Shown piece after piece: positions 25,278 to 32,844 of a stretch of DNA of 38,695 nucleotides. A program made the translations under genes and the position numbers. Origin of the DNA: a bacterium (GTDB lineage: Bacteria > Thermodesulfobiota > Thermodesulfobiia > Thermodesulfobiales > Thermodesulfobiaceae); NCBI GenBank assembly GCA_021783475.1, contig JAJXTU010000007.1, forward strand, positions 1-38,695, written 5' to 3'. The notes beneath the pieces are model-generated. The model was not told where the DNA came from. It did not search any database and worked only from the letters and a program-made list of their open reading frames with translations. Every line of letters begins with the position of its first letter. Within the stretch, counting starts at the first letter, position 1.

Positions 25278-26030
25278 ATGATAAAGATGAAGTTACAAGA
25301 TGTTCATGCCTTTTTTGGGAAAAATGAAGTTCTTAAAAGCATCAATCTGGATGTTTATGACAAAGCTGTTACTTCTATAATAGGTCCATCTGGATGCGGT
25401 AAGACTACTCTCTTGAGATGTTTAAACAGAATGCATGAGTTGGATAGAAATGCCTCAATCAAAGGGCGAATACTTTTAGATAATGCAGATATTTTTAAGA
25501 TGGATTTATATAAAGTGAGGAGAAAGGTCGGCATGGTTTTCCAAAGGCCTAATCCATTTCCTTTTATGTCTATACAGGATAATGTTCTTGCAGGATTTTT
25601 GATGAGCGGTAAAAGACTTTCAAAAAATCAAAAAGAGGAAATTTGTGAGAAAAATTTAAGAAGGGTTGCCCTGTGGGAGGAGTCAAAAGATAGATTAAGA
25701 GATCTACCTACCAATCTGTCTGGTGGACAGCAACAGAGGCTTTGTATTGCAAGGGCTCTGGCAAACGATCCTGAAATTATTTTGATGGATGAGCCCACGT
25801 CGGCACTCGATCCAATTTCTACCTCTAAAATCGAAGAGCTAATTATAGGACTGAAAAATGAAATAGTAATAGTCATAGTTACTCACAATATGCAGCAGGC
25901 AGCAAGAATTTCTGATTTTACTTCATTTATGTATCTTGGTAATTTGATAGAATATGGTGTAACGGAACAAATATTTAAAGTTCCAAAAGAAAAGCTTACA
26001 GAAGACTATATAACAGGAAGGTTTGGATAA
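25278..26030 (+). CDS. pstB: Phosphate ABC transporter ATP-binding protein PstB
   Basis: The product is 250 aa, the usual length. Walker A is GPSGCGKTT, the signature LSGGQQQR is near residue 150, and Walker B is EIILMDEPTSALDP, with the switch His in VTHNMQQAARISD. VFQRPNPFPFMSI is PstB-specific. It energises PstCA. TAGGTGG precedes the ATG. It is followed by phoU after 17 nt. Confidence 0.96.
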   Translation: MIKMKLQDVHAFFGKNEVLKSINLDVYDKAVTSIIGPSGCGKTTLLRCLNRMHELDRNASIKGRILLDNADIFKMDLYKVRRKVGMVFQRPNPFPFMSIQDNVLAGFLMSGKRLSKNQKEEICEKNLRRVALWEESKDRLRDLPTNLSGGQQQRLCIARALANDPEIILMDEPTSALDPISTSKIEELIIGLKNEIVIVIVTHNMQQAARISDFTSFMYLGNLIEYGVTEQIFKVPKEKLTEDYITGRFG

Positions 26031-26047
26031 GAAAGTGAGGTGTATCT

Positions 26048-26707
26048 TTGGAAAGACACTTTGATATAGAGATCAGGGAATTAACGAAAAAATTATTTGA
26101 GATGACTACTCTTGTAGAGAGGTCTATTGACTTGGTCATTCTCTCTATCTTGGAAAGAGATTCCAGAATTGCCCAAGAGGTCATTGAAAGCGAGAAAATG
26201 ACAGATGAGCTTGAGATTGATATCGAAGAGCAGTGTATGACCATGTTAGCGCTCTATCAACCAGTAGCAAAGGATCTTAGATATATAGTTATGATTATGA
26301 GGATAATAGTGGATCTCGAAAGAATGTCTGATGAGACAAAGAGCATTGCAGTTTCAACTATGAATCTTTTGAAAGATCCGCCAATTGAGATCTTTATGCA
26401 AAAGATTCCTGATATGGCGAAGAAAGTAAAGGTTATGGTTAGGAACGCCATTACTTCATTGGTGGAAAGAAGCGAGGATATAGCCCTTAGCGTGATAGAA
26501 TATGACGATGCGGTAGATGAGGACTATCACAATATTCTTAAATATTTGAACAAAGAGATTTCTGAAAGAAGATTTAACTGTGAAAGAATTATAGATTGGT
26601 TATTTATTACCAGACATTTTGAGAGATTGGGTGACCACGCCACGAACATTGCCGAAGACGTTTTATATATCGTAAGGGGCAAGAACGTTAAACACATGAA
26701 ACCTTAA
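26048..26707 (+). CDS. phoU: Phosphate-specific transport system accessory protein PhoU
   Basis: The product is 219 aa, composed of two repeated three-helix bundles. Each has the metal-binding E/DxxxD pattern: AKDLRYIVMIMRIIVDLERMSDE in the first half and TRHFERLGDHATNIAEDVLYI in the second. PhoU represses Pho signalling by linking Pst to the sensor kinase and modulates phosphate uptake. The start is TTG at 26048, 5 nt after GTGAGGTG. It closes the pstC-A-B-phoU operon. The next gene is 80 nt downstream with its own ribosome site. Confidence 0.93.
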   Translation: MERHFDIEIRELTKKLFEMTTLVERSIDLVILSILERDSRIAQEVIESEKMTDELEIDIEEQCMTMLALYQPVAKDLRYIVMIMRIIVDLERMSDETKSIAVSTMNLLKDPPIEIFMQKIPDMAKKVKVMVRNAITSLVERSEDIALSVIEYDDAVDEDYHNILKYLNKEISERRFNCERIIDWLFITRHFERLGDHATNIAEDVLYIVRGKNVKHMKP

Positions 26708-26787
26708 TCTTAATCGCATTAGCTGTGAGGGGAAAGTTGATTGTTAAAGTTAAATTATTTTAGTTTTGAATATGGGGAGTTGCAGCT

Positions 26788-27132
26788 ATGAAAATAAGAG
26801 TTACAAATGAAGCAAGAAAATTTATTCAGAGCAGAGCCAAAGGGACAGCTTATATTGTCATAAGTGCGCCTATAAAATATTGTGGTTCCTGAACTGATCC
26901 CGAGCCTAGCAGTTTGCAGGCAAGAATAGTAACACCCGATCAGATAAATAAATTTACTTATGATATGATTTTGTGGGACGAAGATTTAAGAGTATACGTA
27001 GAGTTTCTTACTGACAAATATTTTGGTCAAATTGATCATGTCTTAGATCTTTGTTATGATGATGTAACTGAGGCTCCATATCTGTGCGTTAACCCTGATC
27101 CAAGGCTACTCATGGATCTGGCTCGAATTTAA
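26788..27132 (+). CDS. Probable selenoprotein with CxxU motif (TGA = selenocysteine 35), unknown function
   Basis: The ORF track shows only the part after 26914. The full frame begins at ATG 26788, 8 nt after GGGGAG. It reads MKIRVTNEARKFIQSRAKGT..., then KYCGS, TGA (26890-26892), TDPEPSS, and runs on with no shift for 79 more codons to a TAA. The TGA falls exactly in a CGSU pattern, the redox CxxU arrangement common in selenoproteins, and a SECIS-like hairpin lies 11 nt after it. The N-terminus is IscA/HesB-like in style, and the whole resembles proteins I recall as 'CC/Se motif family', but no homology search was run. A second cysteine pair near residues 86 and 98 (DLCYDD, YLCVNP) could also act in redox chemistry. 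Neighbours are phoU and uspA. Confidence 0.75.
26890..26921 (+). promoter_or_regulatory. Bacterial SECIS-like recoding element
   Basis: Downstream of the TGA (26890-26892) GCCT (26904-26907) pairs with AGGC (26918-26921). After one bulged A, GCA (26909-26911) pairs with TGC (26915-26917), leaving the loop GTT. The UGA-to-loop distance is 19 nt and the first loop base is G, both inside the bacterial SECIS consensus as I recall it (16-37 nt; G in the first two loop positions). Confidence 0.7.
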
Positions 27133-27152
27133 AAAATTAAGGGGGTAATAAG

Positions 27153-27581
27153 ATGAAAGTCTTAGTTGCTGTGGATGGTTCCAAACCTTCATTGAAGGCT
27201 GTAGAGTTTGCCTTAAACTTGGCAAAAGAGCATCACGCAATAGAAGTTATATTGATAACAGTGGCTTGTGGTTACGACTGGACCTATGTGAGCGATGATG
27301 TTTTCGTAGATCCTGAGAAGATCAATGAAGCCTGTGAGTTAGCTTTTTCTAAAAAATTGGATGAAGCTAAAAAAGTTTTTGATGATGCAGGAGTTAAGGT
27401 AAAGGCTATAATGATCTCAGGTGGTGACCCTGCAAAAGAAATTTTGAAATATGTAGAGGAAAATGATATAGAAAGAATCATAGTAGGTAACAAAGGTTTA
27501 AACCCTTTGTCTGGATTATTGGGGAGCGTAGCCTATTCTATTTTGAAAAATGCCACTGTTCCTGTGGTGTTGGTAAAGTAG
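27153..27581 (+). CDS. Universal stress protein (UspA family)
   Basis: The product is 142 aa. The fold markers are MKVLVAVDGSKPSLKAVEFAL at the N-terminus and IVGNKGLNPLSGLLGSVAYSILKNATVPVVLVK at the C-terminus. The latter is the G-2x-G-9x-G(S/T) ATP-binding type motif, here GNKGLNPLSGLLGS. The protein probably binds ATP and is cytosolic. AAGGGGG is 7 nt before the ATG; the gap to the selenoprotein is 20 nt, so the two may be co-transcribed. Confidence 0.92.
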   Translation: MKVLVAVDGSKPSLKAVEFALNLAKEHHAIEVILITVACGYDWTYVSDDVFVDPEKINEACELAFSKKLDEAKKVFDDAGVKVKAIMISGGDPAKEILKYVEENDIERIIVGNKGLNPLSGLLGSVAYSILKNATVPVVLVK

Positions 27582-27619
27582 ATTATATAAATTAAGTAAA
27601 AAATAATATTGTCTAAGTA

Positions 27620-27651
27620 AATATTGGCAGCAAGAATTTTGCTGCAATATT
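27620..27651 (+). terminator. Hairpin between uspA and ubiD (terminator or attenuator-like)
   Basis: AATATTGGCAGCAA pairs with TTGCTGCAATATT through 13 base pairs with one bulged G, leaving a 5-nt loop. A run of seven T begins only about 9 nt after the stem, further than in a typical terminator, and merges into the ubiD ribosome site. It may terminate uspA transcripts or act on ubiD expression. Confidence 0.55.
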
Positions 27652-27680
27652 GTTAGATATTTTTTTAAGGAGTGATTATA

Positions 27681-29123
27681 ATAAGCGCTTTTTCATCTCT
27701 GGGTGAGTATATAGCTTTTTTGGAGAAAAGAAATGAGTTAAAAAGAATCAGAGTAGAGGTTGACAGATACCTTGAGATAACAGAGATTGCTGATAGATTC
27801 GTAAAAGTTGGCGGGCCAGCCCTATATTTTGAAAATGTAAAAGATTCGAAATTTCCTTTGGCTATCAATGTCTTTGGCACATGGGACAGGGTAGTAAGGG
27901 CTATAGGCAATCCAGATGATATCGCCAAAAAAATTGACGAATTGTTAAAGCTGCCAACCAAGAAGATTGGTTTTTGGGATACGGTAAGATCACTGCCAAA
28001 CATAGTGGGCCTTATGAATATAAAGCCAAAAATTGTAAATAAAGCACCATGTCAAGAGGTGGTGTTAAGAGGCGATGAGGTGAACCTAAACGATCTGCCA
28101 GTGCTTCATTGCTGGCCTCTTGATGGTGGCCCATTCATTACCTTACCCCTGGTTATGACGCAGGATCCAGAGTCAAAAGAGAGAAATCTCGGGATGTATA
28201 GAATGCAGGTCTTTGATAGAAACACTACGGGTATGCATTGGCATCATCACAAGGATGGAGCAAGGCACTTCTCGAAGTTGAAGCCAGGGGAGAGAATGAG
28301 TTTGGCTGTAGCTATTGGGGCTGACCCTGCAACCATTTACTCTGCTACTGCGCCGCTTCCGCCAAATGTAGATGAGTTTGTATTTGCGGGCTTTTTAAGA
28401 GGATCTGGAGTAGAGATGGTTAAGGCTCTAAATTCTGATATACTTGTCCCCGCACAGGCTGAATTTGTATTAGAAGGTTATGTTGTCAAGGGAGAGCTTA
28501 GGCGAGAAGGGCCGTTTGGAGATCATACGGGATTTTATTCACTAGAGGATGACTTTCCAGTATTTCATGTAGAGTGTATTACCCATAAAAAAAATCCTGT
28601 TTATGTAGCCACCATTGTGGGAAGACCTCCTATGGAGGATGCCTATCTTGGCAAGGCTACTGAGAGAATATTTCTTCCAATGCTAAAGATGACTCTCCCA
28701 GAAATAGTAGATCTAAACCTGCCGATTGAGGGAGTATTTCACAATTTAGCTATAGTATCGATTAAAAAACAATATCCGGGACATGCAAGAAAGGTTATGC
28801 ATGCTCTATGGGGGCTTGGACAGATGAGCTTTACGAAGTTTATAGTAGTAGTTGATGAGGACGTAAACGTTCACGATATGTCTTATGTGAGATGGAAGGC
28901 CCTAAACAACGTAGATCCAGAAAGAGACATTGAGATAGTAAAAGGTCCTGTGGATGTTCTCGATCATGCAGCGCCATATCCAAGATTTGGCTCCAAGATG
29001 GGAATTGATGCCACGAAGAAGATGAAAGAAGAGGGTCTTATAAGGGAATTTCCGCCTGATATCGTGATGGGTGAAGATATTCGTAATATGGTAAGCAAAC
29101 GCTGGCAAGAATATGGCTTTTAA
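27681..29123 (+). CDS. UbiD family prenylated-FMN decarboxylase (menaquinone type), ATA start
   Basis: The product is 480 aa, full length for UbiD. N-terminal LGEYIAFLEKRNELKRI is followed by GPALYFENV, LPVLHCWPLDGGPFITLP, MYRMQVFDRNTTGMHWH, GELRREGPFGDHTGFYS and TVVGRPPMEDA-like ATIVGRPPMEDAYLGKATER. The Arg and Glu residues of the prFMN site are retained in RREGPFGDHTG. With the adjacent ubiA and ubiX homologues it probably decarboxylates a prenylated quinone precursor in menaquinone synthesis (futalosine branch, inferred). AAGGAG is at 27667-27672. The tracked GTG lies inside it, so the start must be ATA at 27681 (8 nt) or 27678 (5 nt). Confidence 0.92.
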   Translation: MSAFSSLGEYIAFLEKRNELKRIRVEVDRYLEITEIADRFVKVGGPALYFENVKDSKFPLAINVFGTWDRVVRAIGNPDDIAKKIDELLKLPTKKIGFWDTVRSLPNIVGLMNIKPKIVNKAPCQEVVLRGDEVNLNDLPVLHCWPLDGGPFITLPLVMTQDPESKERNLGMYRMQVFDRNTTGMHWHHHKDGARHFSKLKPGERMSLAVAIGADPATIYSATAPLPPNVDEFVFAGFLRGSGVEMVKALNSDILVPAQAEFVLEGYVVKGELRREGPFGDHTGFYSLEDDFPVFHVECITHKKNPVYVATIVGRPPMEDAYLGKATERIFLPMLKMTLPEIVDLNLPIEGVFHNLAIVSIKKQYPGHARKVMHALWGLGQMSFTKFIVVVDEDVNVHDMSYVRWKALNNVDPERDIEIVKGPVDVLDHAAPYPRFGSKMGIDATKKMKEEGLIREFPPDIVMGEDIRNMVSKRWQEYGF

Positions 29124-29148
29124 TTTTGGTTGAAGGGAGCAAGACAAG

Positions 29149-30015
29149 ATAAGAAATCAGATTGTATTAAAGTTATACAATATCTTTGATGATATACGAG
29201 TCGAACATACCGTGTTTTCATTGCCTTTTTTGTTAGCCTCTGCTTTTATAGCATCAAATGGTTTTCCAGATTTAGAAAAATTAATTCTTATCATAGTAGC
29301 TCTTTTATTTGCAAGGGCGGCTGCTATGTCATTTAATCGATTTGCTGATGCAAATATTGACAGATTTAATCCAAGAACAGCAAAAAGATCTATCCCAATA
29401 GGTGTGGTAAAAAGAAAAGATATGTTTTTCTTTGTAAGCTTTTGTTCGGTGATGTTTATCTTAACTTCTTATTTTCTAGGTAGCTTGACTTTTATGTTGT
29501 CGCCTGTGGCACTATTTATAGTTTTTTTCTATTCTTATACTAAGAGATTTACTGCGCTAAGCCACATTGTTTTGGGTATTGCTCTTAGCCTTGCTCCTGC
29601 TGGTGCATGGGTAGCATTGAGAAACGACTTTGGTTTAGTGCCATTCTTTATGATGCTTGCAGTTATATTCTGGCTTGCGGGCTTTGACGTCTTATATTCT
29701 CTTCAAGATCTAAAATACGATATAAAGCAAGGCCTTCACTCTATACCTGTGGCTATAGGAGAAAAAAATTCTTTATACATAGCAAGGCTTTTTCACGCTC
29801 TTACAATATTGTTTTTGATTCCCGTAGGAGTTCTAGCTAACATTAGTCCTGTTTATTTTGCAGGGTTGGTTATATTTGCGCTTCTTTTGTTGTATGAGCA
29901 TTCATTGGTAAAGCCAAACGATCTATCAAAGATAAATATGGCCTTTTTTAACGTTAACGCTATATGTTCCTTTATATACGCTTCTTTTGTAATTGTTTCG
30001 GTTTTAATAAAATAA
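29149..30015 (+). CDS. UbiA family polyprenyltransferase (menaquinone type), ATA start
   Basis: The product is 288 aa with about eight membrane helices. N-terminal RVEHTVFSLPFLLASAF is conserved in MqnP/UbiA proteins. The first Asp-rich motif NRFADANIDRFNPRT (NxxxDxxxD) and the second, DVLYSLQDLKYDIKQGLHSIP, bind Mg-prenyl diphosphate. It prenylates an aromatic or naphthoate acid at the inner membrane. The tracked start (GTG 29212) would delete the conserved RVEHT segment. The frame opens after a TGA at 29131; no ATG/GTG/TTG occurs before 29212, and the site AAGGGAG is followed by ATA at 29149, 9 nt later. Confidence 0.9.
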   Translation: MRNQIVLKLYNIFDDIRVEHTVFSLPFLLASAFIASNGFPDLEKLILIIVALLFARAAAMSFNRFADANIDRFNPRTAKRSIPIGVVKRKDMFFFVSFCSVMFILTSYFLGSLTFMLSPVALFIVFFYSYTKRFTALSHIVLGIALSLAPAGAWVALRNDFGLVPFFMMLAVIFWLAGFDVLYSLQDLKYDIKQGLHSIPVAIGEKNSLYIARLFHALTILFLIPVGVLANISPVYFAGLVIFALLLLYEHSLVKPNDLSKINMAFFNVNAICSFIYASFVIVSVLIK

Positions 30016-30028
30016 TTAGGTGGATAAT

Positions 30029-30595
30029 TTGAAAAAAATTGTACTTGGCATTACTGGCGCAAGCGGTATGAAATATGCTCTTAGGATAATCGAGGTTTTA
30101 AAAAAAGACTCAGATCTGTGTGTGATATACACTAAGGCGGCAGCTCTGGTTCTCAAAGATGAAGAAGCAATCGACATAGAATCGATAAAAGAAAGATATC
30201 AGGGTGTCAGCTTTTATGACCAAGGTGATTTTAGTTGTGAATATGCGTCTGGCTCTCAGAACCTGGATGCAGTAATTGTCTGTCCCTGTTCTGCTGCTAC
30301 TCTTTCGAGCGTGGCAAATGGCTTATCTTCGAATCTTTTGGAGCGGGTTTGCGATGTGGCTCTTAAAGAGGGCATAAAATTGGTTTTGGTATTTAGAGAG
30401 ACGCCTCTAAATCTGATTCACATTGAAAATATGAGAAAGGTCACTATGGCTGGCGGCATTATCTTGCCTGCCTGTCCTGGATTTTATAATAACCCAAAGA
30501 CGATAGATGATATGGTGGATTTTATAGTGGCAAAGACATTAAATAGAATAGGGTTTGAAAACAATCTCTTAAGACCCTGGCAGGGCAAGAAGTAA
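30029..30595 (+). CDS. ubiX: UbiX family flavin prenyltransferase
   Basis: The product is 188 aa. KKIVLGITGASGMKYAL is the flavin-binding start, CPCSAATLSSVANGLSSNLLERVCDVALKE the conserved centre, and RETPLNLIHIENMRK and PACPGFYNNPKTIDDMVDF the closing blocks. It makes prenylated FMN, the cofactor of the UbiD homologue two genes upstream, which explains the cluster. The start is chosen as TTG 30029, 5 nt after AGGTGG; the tracked GTG 30020 lies within the ribosome site. Confidence 0.95.
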   Translation: MKKIVLGITGASGMKYALRIIEVLKKDSDLCVIYTKAAALVLKDEEAIDIESIKERYQGVSFYDQGDFSCEYASGSQNLDAVIVCPCSAATLSSVANGLSSNLLERVCDVALKEGIKLVLVFRETPLNLIHIENMRKVTMAGGIILPACPGFYNNPKTIDDMVDFIVAKTLNRIGFENNLLRPWQGKK

Positions 30596-30622
30596 ATTTC
30601 AATTTTTAAGGAGTGTAAAAAT

Positions 30623-32131
30623 ATGGGCAAAGTTTATTTGGTAGGTTCTGGTCCAGGAAATGAAGGACTCTTTACTATACTCGGAATGAATATCCTGAAA
30701 AAGGCTCAAGTTCTGGTCTTTGATAGACTTATCCCAAAAGAGCTTTTGGCAATGGTTCCAGAAAATTGCGAGCAAATCTATGTGGGGAAAGAATCTAGCA
30801 AACACGCAATGAAGCAAGACGATATAAACAAATTACTTGCTGATAGGGCGTCTGAAGATAAACTGGTAGTTAGACTGAAGGGCGGAGACCCATTTTTGTT
30901 TGGCAGGGGAGGAGAGGAGGCTCTTTATCTCAAAGAAAGGGGTATAGAGTTTGAATTGGTACCTGGAATTAGCGCAGCTTTAGCGGTGCCCCTGTATGCG
31001 GGAATCCCTGTTACCCACAGAAAGGTGGCTTCATCTTATGCTATATTTACCGGACACGAGGACCCAACGAAAGAGGATTCTACCATCGACTGGGAGCACT
31101 CTCTTGGGGCAGATACCCTTGTCTTCTTTATGGGTGTAGAAAGGCTCGATAAGATAGTAGAAAAGATAATATCTGTTAGGAAAGATAAAGAAATCCCGTG
31201 TGCACTCATTCAAAACGGAACTCTCCCCACTCAGAAGGTAGTAGTGGGGAACTTATCAAATATAGTAAGCCTTGCTGAAGAAAACTCAATTAAACCCCCA
31301 GCCTTGTTTGTAGTTGGTAACGTAGTGAGTCTGAGAGAGGATCTGATGTGGTTTGAGAAAAAGCCCTTGTTCGGCAAAAGGGTTGTGGTAACCAGATCCA
31401 GGATGAAGGCGAGCCTCTTAAGCGAGAGGCTAAAGGAAAAGGGAGCAGAAGTTTTTGAGATACCGGTAATAAAGTGCGTTCAGATAGCAGATCAAAAAGA
31501 ATTTAAATTTGTTTTTGAGAATTTGTGCGAATATGAATATATAGTTTTTAGCTCGTCAACAGGAGTTAAAATCTTCTTTGAGAACTTGTTTAAGGCTGGA
31601 TATGATAGTAGGTTTATAAAATCTAAAATTGCTGTGATTGGCGATGGCACGAGCGATGAGCTTTTAAAATATGGCGTGGTGGCAGATATCTTGCCTGAAA
31701 AATTTGTGGCAGAAAGCCTGGTAGAAAGCTTCAAGAAAACCGATGTAGCTAAGAAAATTTTGATACCAAGGGCTAAAGAGGGTAGGGATGAGCTAGTAAG
31801 AGGCTTATTAGAGAAGGGCTATGTGGTAGATGATTTTCACATATATTCTGTACAGCCTGAGCAAATTTCAAAGCAGGATATCGAAATGGCTTTTCAGGAT
31901 GGGAAAGAAGTTTTCTTAACCTTCGCGAGTTCTAAGACGGCAGAGTATTTTTATGAATCATTAGGAGATCACAAGGATCTGGTGCTAAAAGTTGCTAAAG
32001 TCGTATCTATTGGGCCCATTACCTCAGAGAAGGCAAAGAGTTTGGGATTCAATGTGGTAGCTCAAGCAGCAGAGTATAATATAAGTGGTCTGGTAAGCGC
32101 CCTGATAGGTTGCGAAAAGAGCAACAGTTAA
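30623..32131 (+). CDS. cobA-hemD: Uroporphyrinogen-III C-methyltransferase/uroporphyrinogen-III synthase fusion
   Basis: The product is 502 aa in two domains. Residues 1-245 are the SAM-dependent tetrapyrrole methyltransferase (VYLVGSGPGNEGLFT, VVRLKGGDPFLFGRGGEE, ELVPGISAALAVPLYAGIPVTHR). From about 250 onward is HemD (GKRVVVTRSRMKASLLSERL and VVSIGPITSEKAKSLGFNVV). The fusion makes uroporphyrinogen III and methylates it to precorrin-2, feeding siroheme or B12 and, directly, haem precursors; it is common in anaerobes. AAGGAG precedes the ATG. The TAA overlaps the converging SemiSWEET stop in a palindromic TTAA. Confidence 0.96.
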   Translation: MGKVYLVGSGPGNEGLFTILGMNILKKAQVLVFDRLIPKELLAMVPENCEQIYVGKESSKHAMKQDDINKLLADRASEDKLVVRLKGGDPFLFGRGGEEALYLKERGIEFELVPGISAALAVPLYAGIPVTHRKVASSYAIFTGHEDPTKEDSTIDWEHSLGADTLVFFMGVERLDKIVEKIISVRKDKEIPCALIQNGTLPTQKVVVGNLSNIVSLAEENSIKPPALFVVGNVVSLREDLMWFEKKPLFGKRVVVTRSRMKASLLSERLKEKGAEVFEIPVIKCVQIADQKEFKFVFENLCEYEYIVFSSSTGVKIFFENLFKAGYDSRFIKSKIAVIGDGTSDELLKYGVVADILPEKFVAESLVESFKKTDVAKKILIPRAKEGRDELVRGLLEKGYVVDDFHIYSVQPEQISKQDIEMAFQDGKEVFLTFASSKTAEYFYESLGDHKDLVLKVAKVVSIGPITSEKAKSLGFNVVAQAAEYNISGLVSALIGCEKSNS

Positions 32132-32388
32132 CAGGAATTTTTTGATGTTCTTTTAAAATATAGCAGTATTGAGAGCAAGATAAAGCTTATGAAATTCCAG
32201 AACACTATAGGCATTTGAAATATATAAAAGCCATATATAACCCAGCAAAAGACCCCTATCCACATCATAAGAAGCATTACGAGGGATATGTCTTTTGTTG
32301 AGCGCGTCTTATATGCCTTTATTACCTGGGGCACAAGGGAGCTCGTGGTAAGTAGCCCAGCAAACAATCCAAGATATGTATCAAGCAT
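32128..32388 (-). CDS. SemiSWEET/PQ-loop sugar transporter
   Basis: The product is 86 aa with three membrane helices and the signature SSLVPQVIKAYKTRSTKDISL (PQ-loop, MtN3/SWEET), plus WIGVFCWVIYGF and WNFISFILLSILLYF. SemiSWEETs dimerise to form a six-helix sugar facilitator. Length and order match known members. There is no Shine-Dalgarno, and TATAAT lies exactly 6 nt before the ATG, which suggests a leaderless transcript. It converges with cobA-hemD and overlaps it by 4 nt. Confidence 0.9.
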   Translation of the reverse strand: MLDTYLGLFAGLLTTSSLVPQVIKAYKTRSTKDISLVMLLMMWIGVFCWVIYGFYIFQMPIVFWNFISFILLSILLYFKRTSKNSC

Positions 32389-32394
32389 AAAGAT

Positions 32395-32400
32395 ATTATA
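32395..32400 (-). promoter_or_regulatory. -10 box directly before SemiSWEET (leaderless candidate)
   Basis: On the minus strand TATAAT is followed by six bases and the ATG, the same spacing as at the GT9 gene. The -35 region (CTTTAT at 17 nt) is poor. Confidence 0.4.
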
Positions 32401-32442
32401 ACTTAAAAGAATTTTTTATAAAGTCGGTTCCATACATGAAAG

Positions 32443-32471
32443 TTTACTTTTATTGTCAACTATTGTATAAT
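32443..32471 (+). promoter_or_regulatory. Promoter TTTACT-N17-TATAAT for the small membrane protein
   Basis: The -35-like TTTACT (32443-32448) and a consensus TATAAT (32466-32471) are separated by 17 nt. Transcription would begin near 32478, just before the GGAGGTG ribosome site. It is divergent from the SemiSWEET gene. Confidence 0.65.
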
Positions 32472-32493
32472 ATAAACAATGGAGGTGACGTAT

Positions 32494-32724
32494 ATGTGGT
32501 GTAGCGGTCCAGGTTTTTATGGTCACGGTTTTTATGGAATGCCTATGTTCGGAATGATTTTTCCTTTATTGTTCTTGGCAGTGGTGGTATTCGCGGTTTT
32601 TTACTTCTTGAAACCGGGAATGAGTAGGTGCTCTGTCCTAAGTAATAGCACTTCGAACGAAGATCTTATAAAAGAGATAAATAGCCTAAAGGAAGAAGTA
32701 AAGAGGCTAAGAGAAGAAAAGTAA
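32494..32724 (+). CDS. Small Gly-rich single-helix membrane protein with coiled-coil tail
   Basis: The product is 76 aa, function not recognised. The N-terminus is MWCSGPGFYGHGFYGMPMFGM, rich in Gly, His, Met and aromatic residues. One membrane helix (IFPLLFLAVVVFAVFYFL) follows, then a charged coiled-coil (LIKEINSLKEEVKRLREEK). The Met/His-rich front could bind metal but this is a guess. The start is ATG 32494, 6 nt after GGAGGTG; the tracked ATG at 32479 lies before the ribosome site. The gene is monocistronic, with its own promoter and a terminator 18 nt after the stop. Confidence 0.75.
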   Translation: MWCSGPGFYGHGFYGMPMFGMIFPLLFLAVVVFAVFYFLKPGMSRCSVLSNSTSNEDLIKEINSLKEEVKRLREEK

Positions 32725-32742
32725 ACTTTCTCAAGCTATATG

Positions 32743-32776
32743 GGCATTGATCTGATGTGCGGTCAATGCCTTTTTT
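32743..32776 (+). terminator. Rho-independent terminator after the small membrane protein
   Basis: GGCATTGA and TCAATGCC form an 8-bp stem with a 12-nt loop, followed by six T. Confidence 0.85.
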
Positions 32777-32777
32777 A

Positions 32778-32806
32778 TTGGAAATTTAATCCTTTTAATG
32801 TAAAAT
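32778..32806 (+). promoter_or_regulatory. Promoter TTGGAA-N17-TAAAAT for the BI-1 family gene
   Basis: TTGGAA (32778-32783) and TAAAAT (32801-32806) are 17 nt apart, beginning right after the terminator T-run. The gene start is 38 nt downstream of the -10. Confidence 0.55.
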
Positions 32807-32844
32807 AAGCTTACAATAATAAATTTTTAAAAGGAGTGATAAGA

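Noticed and set aside
32128-32131. Overlapping TTAA stops of cobA-hemD and SemiSWEET as a special element
   Set aside because: A palindromic stop shared by converging genes is a simple compact arrangement and needs no further explanation.
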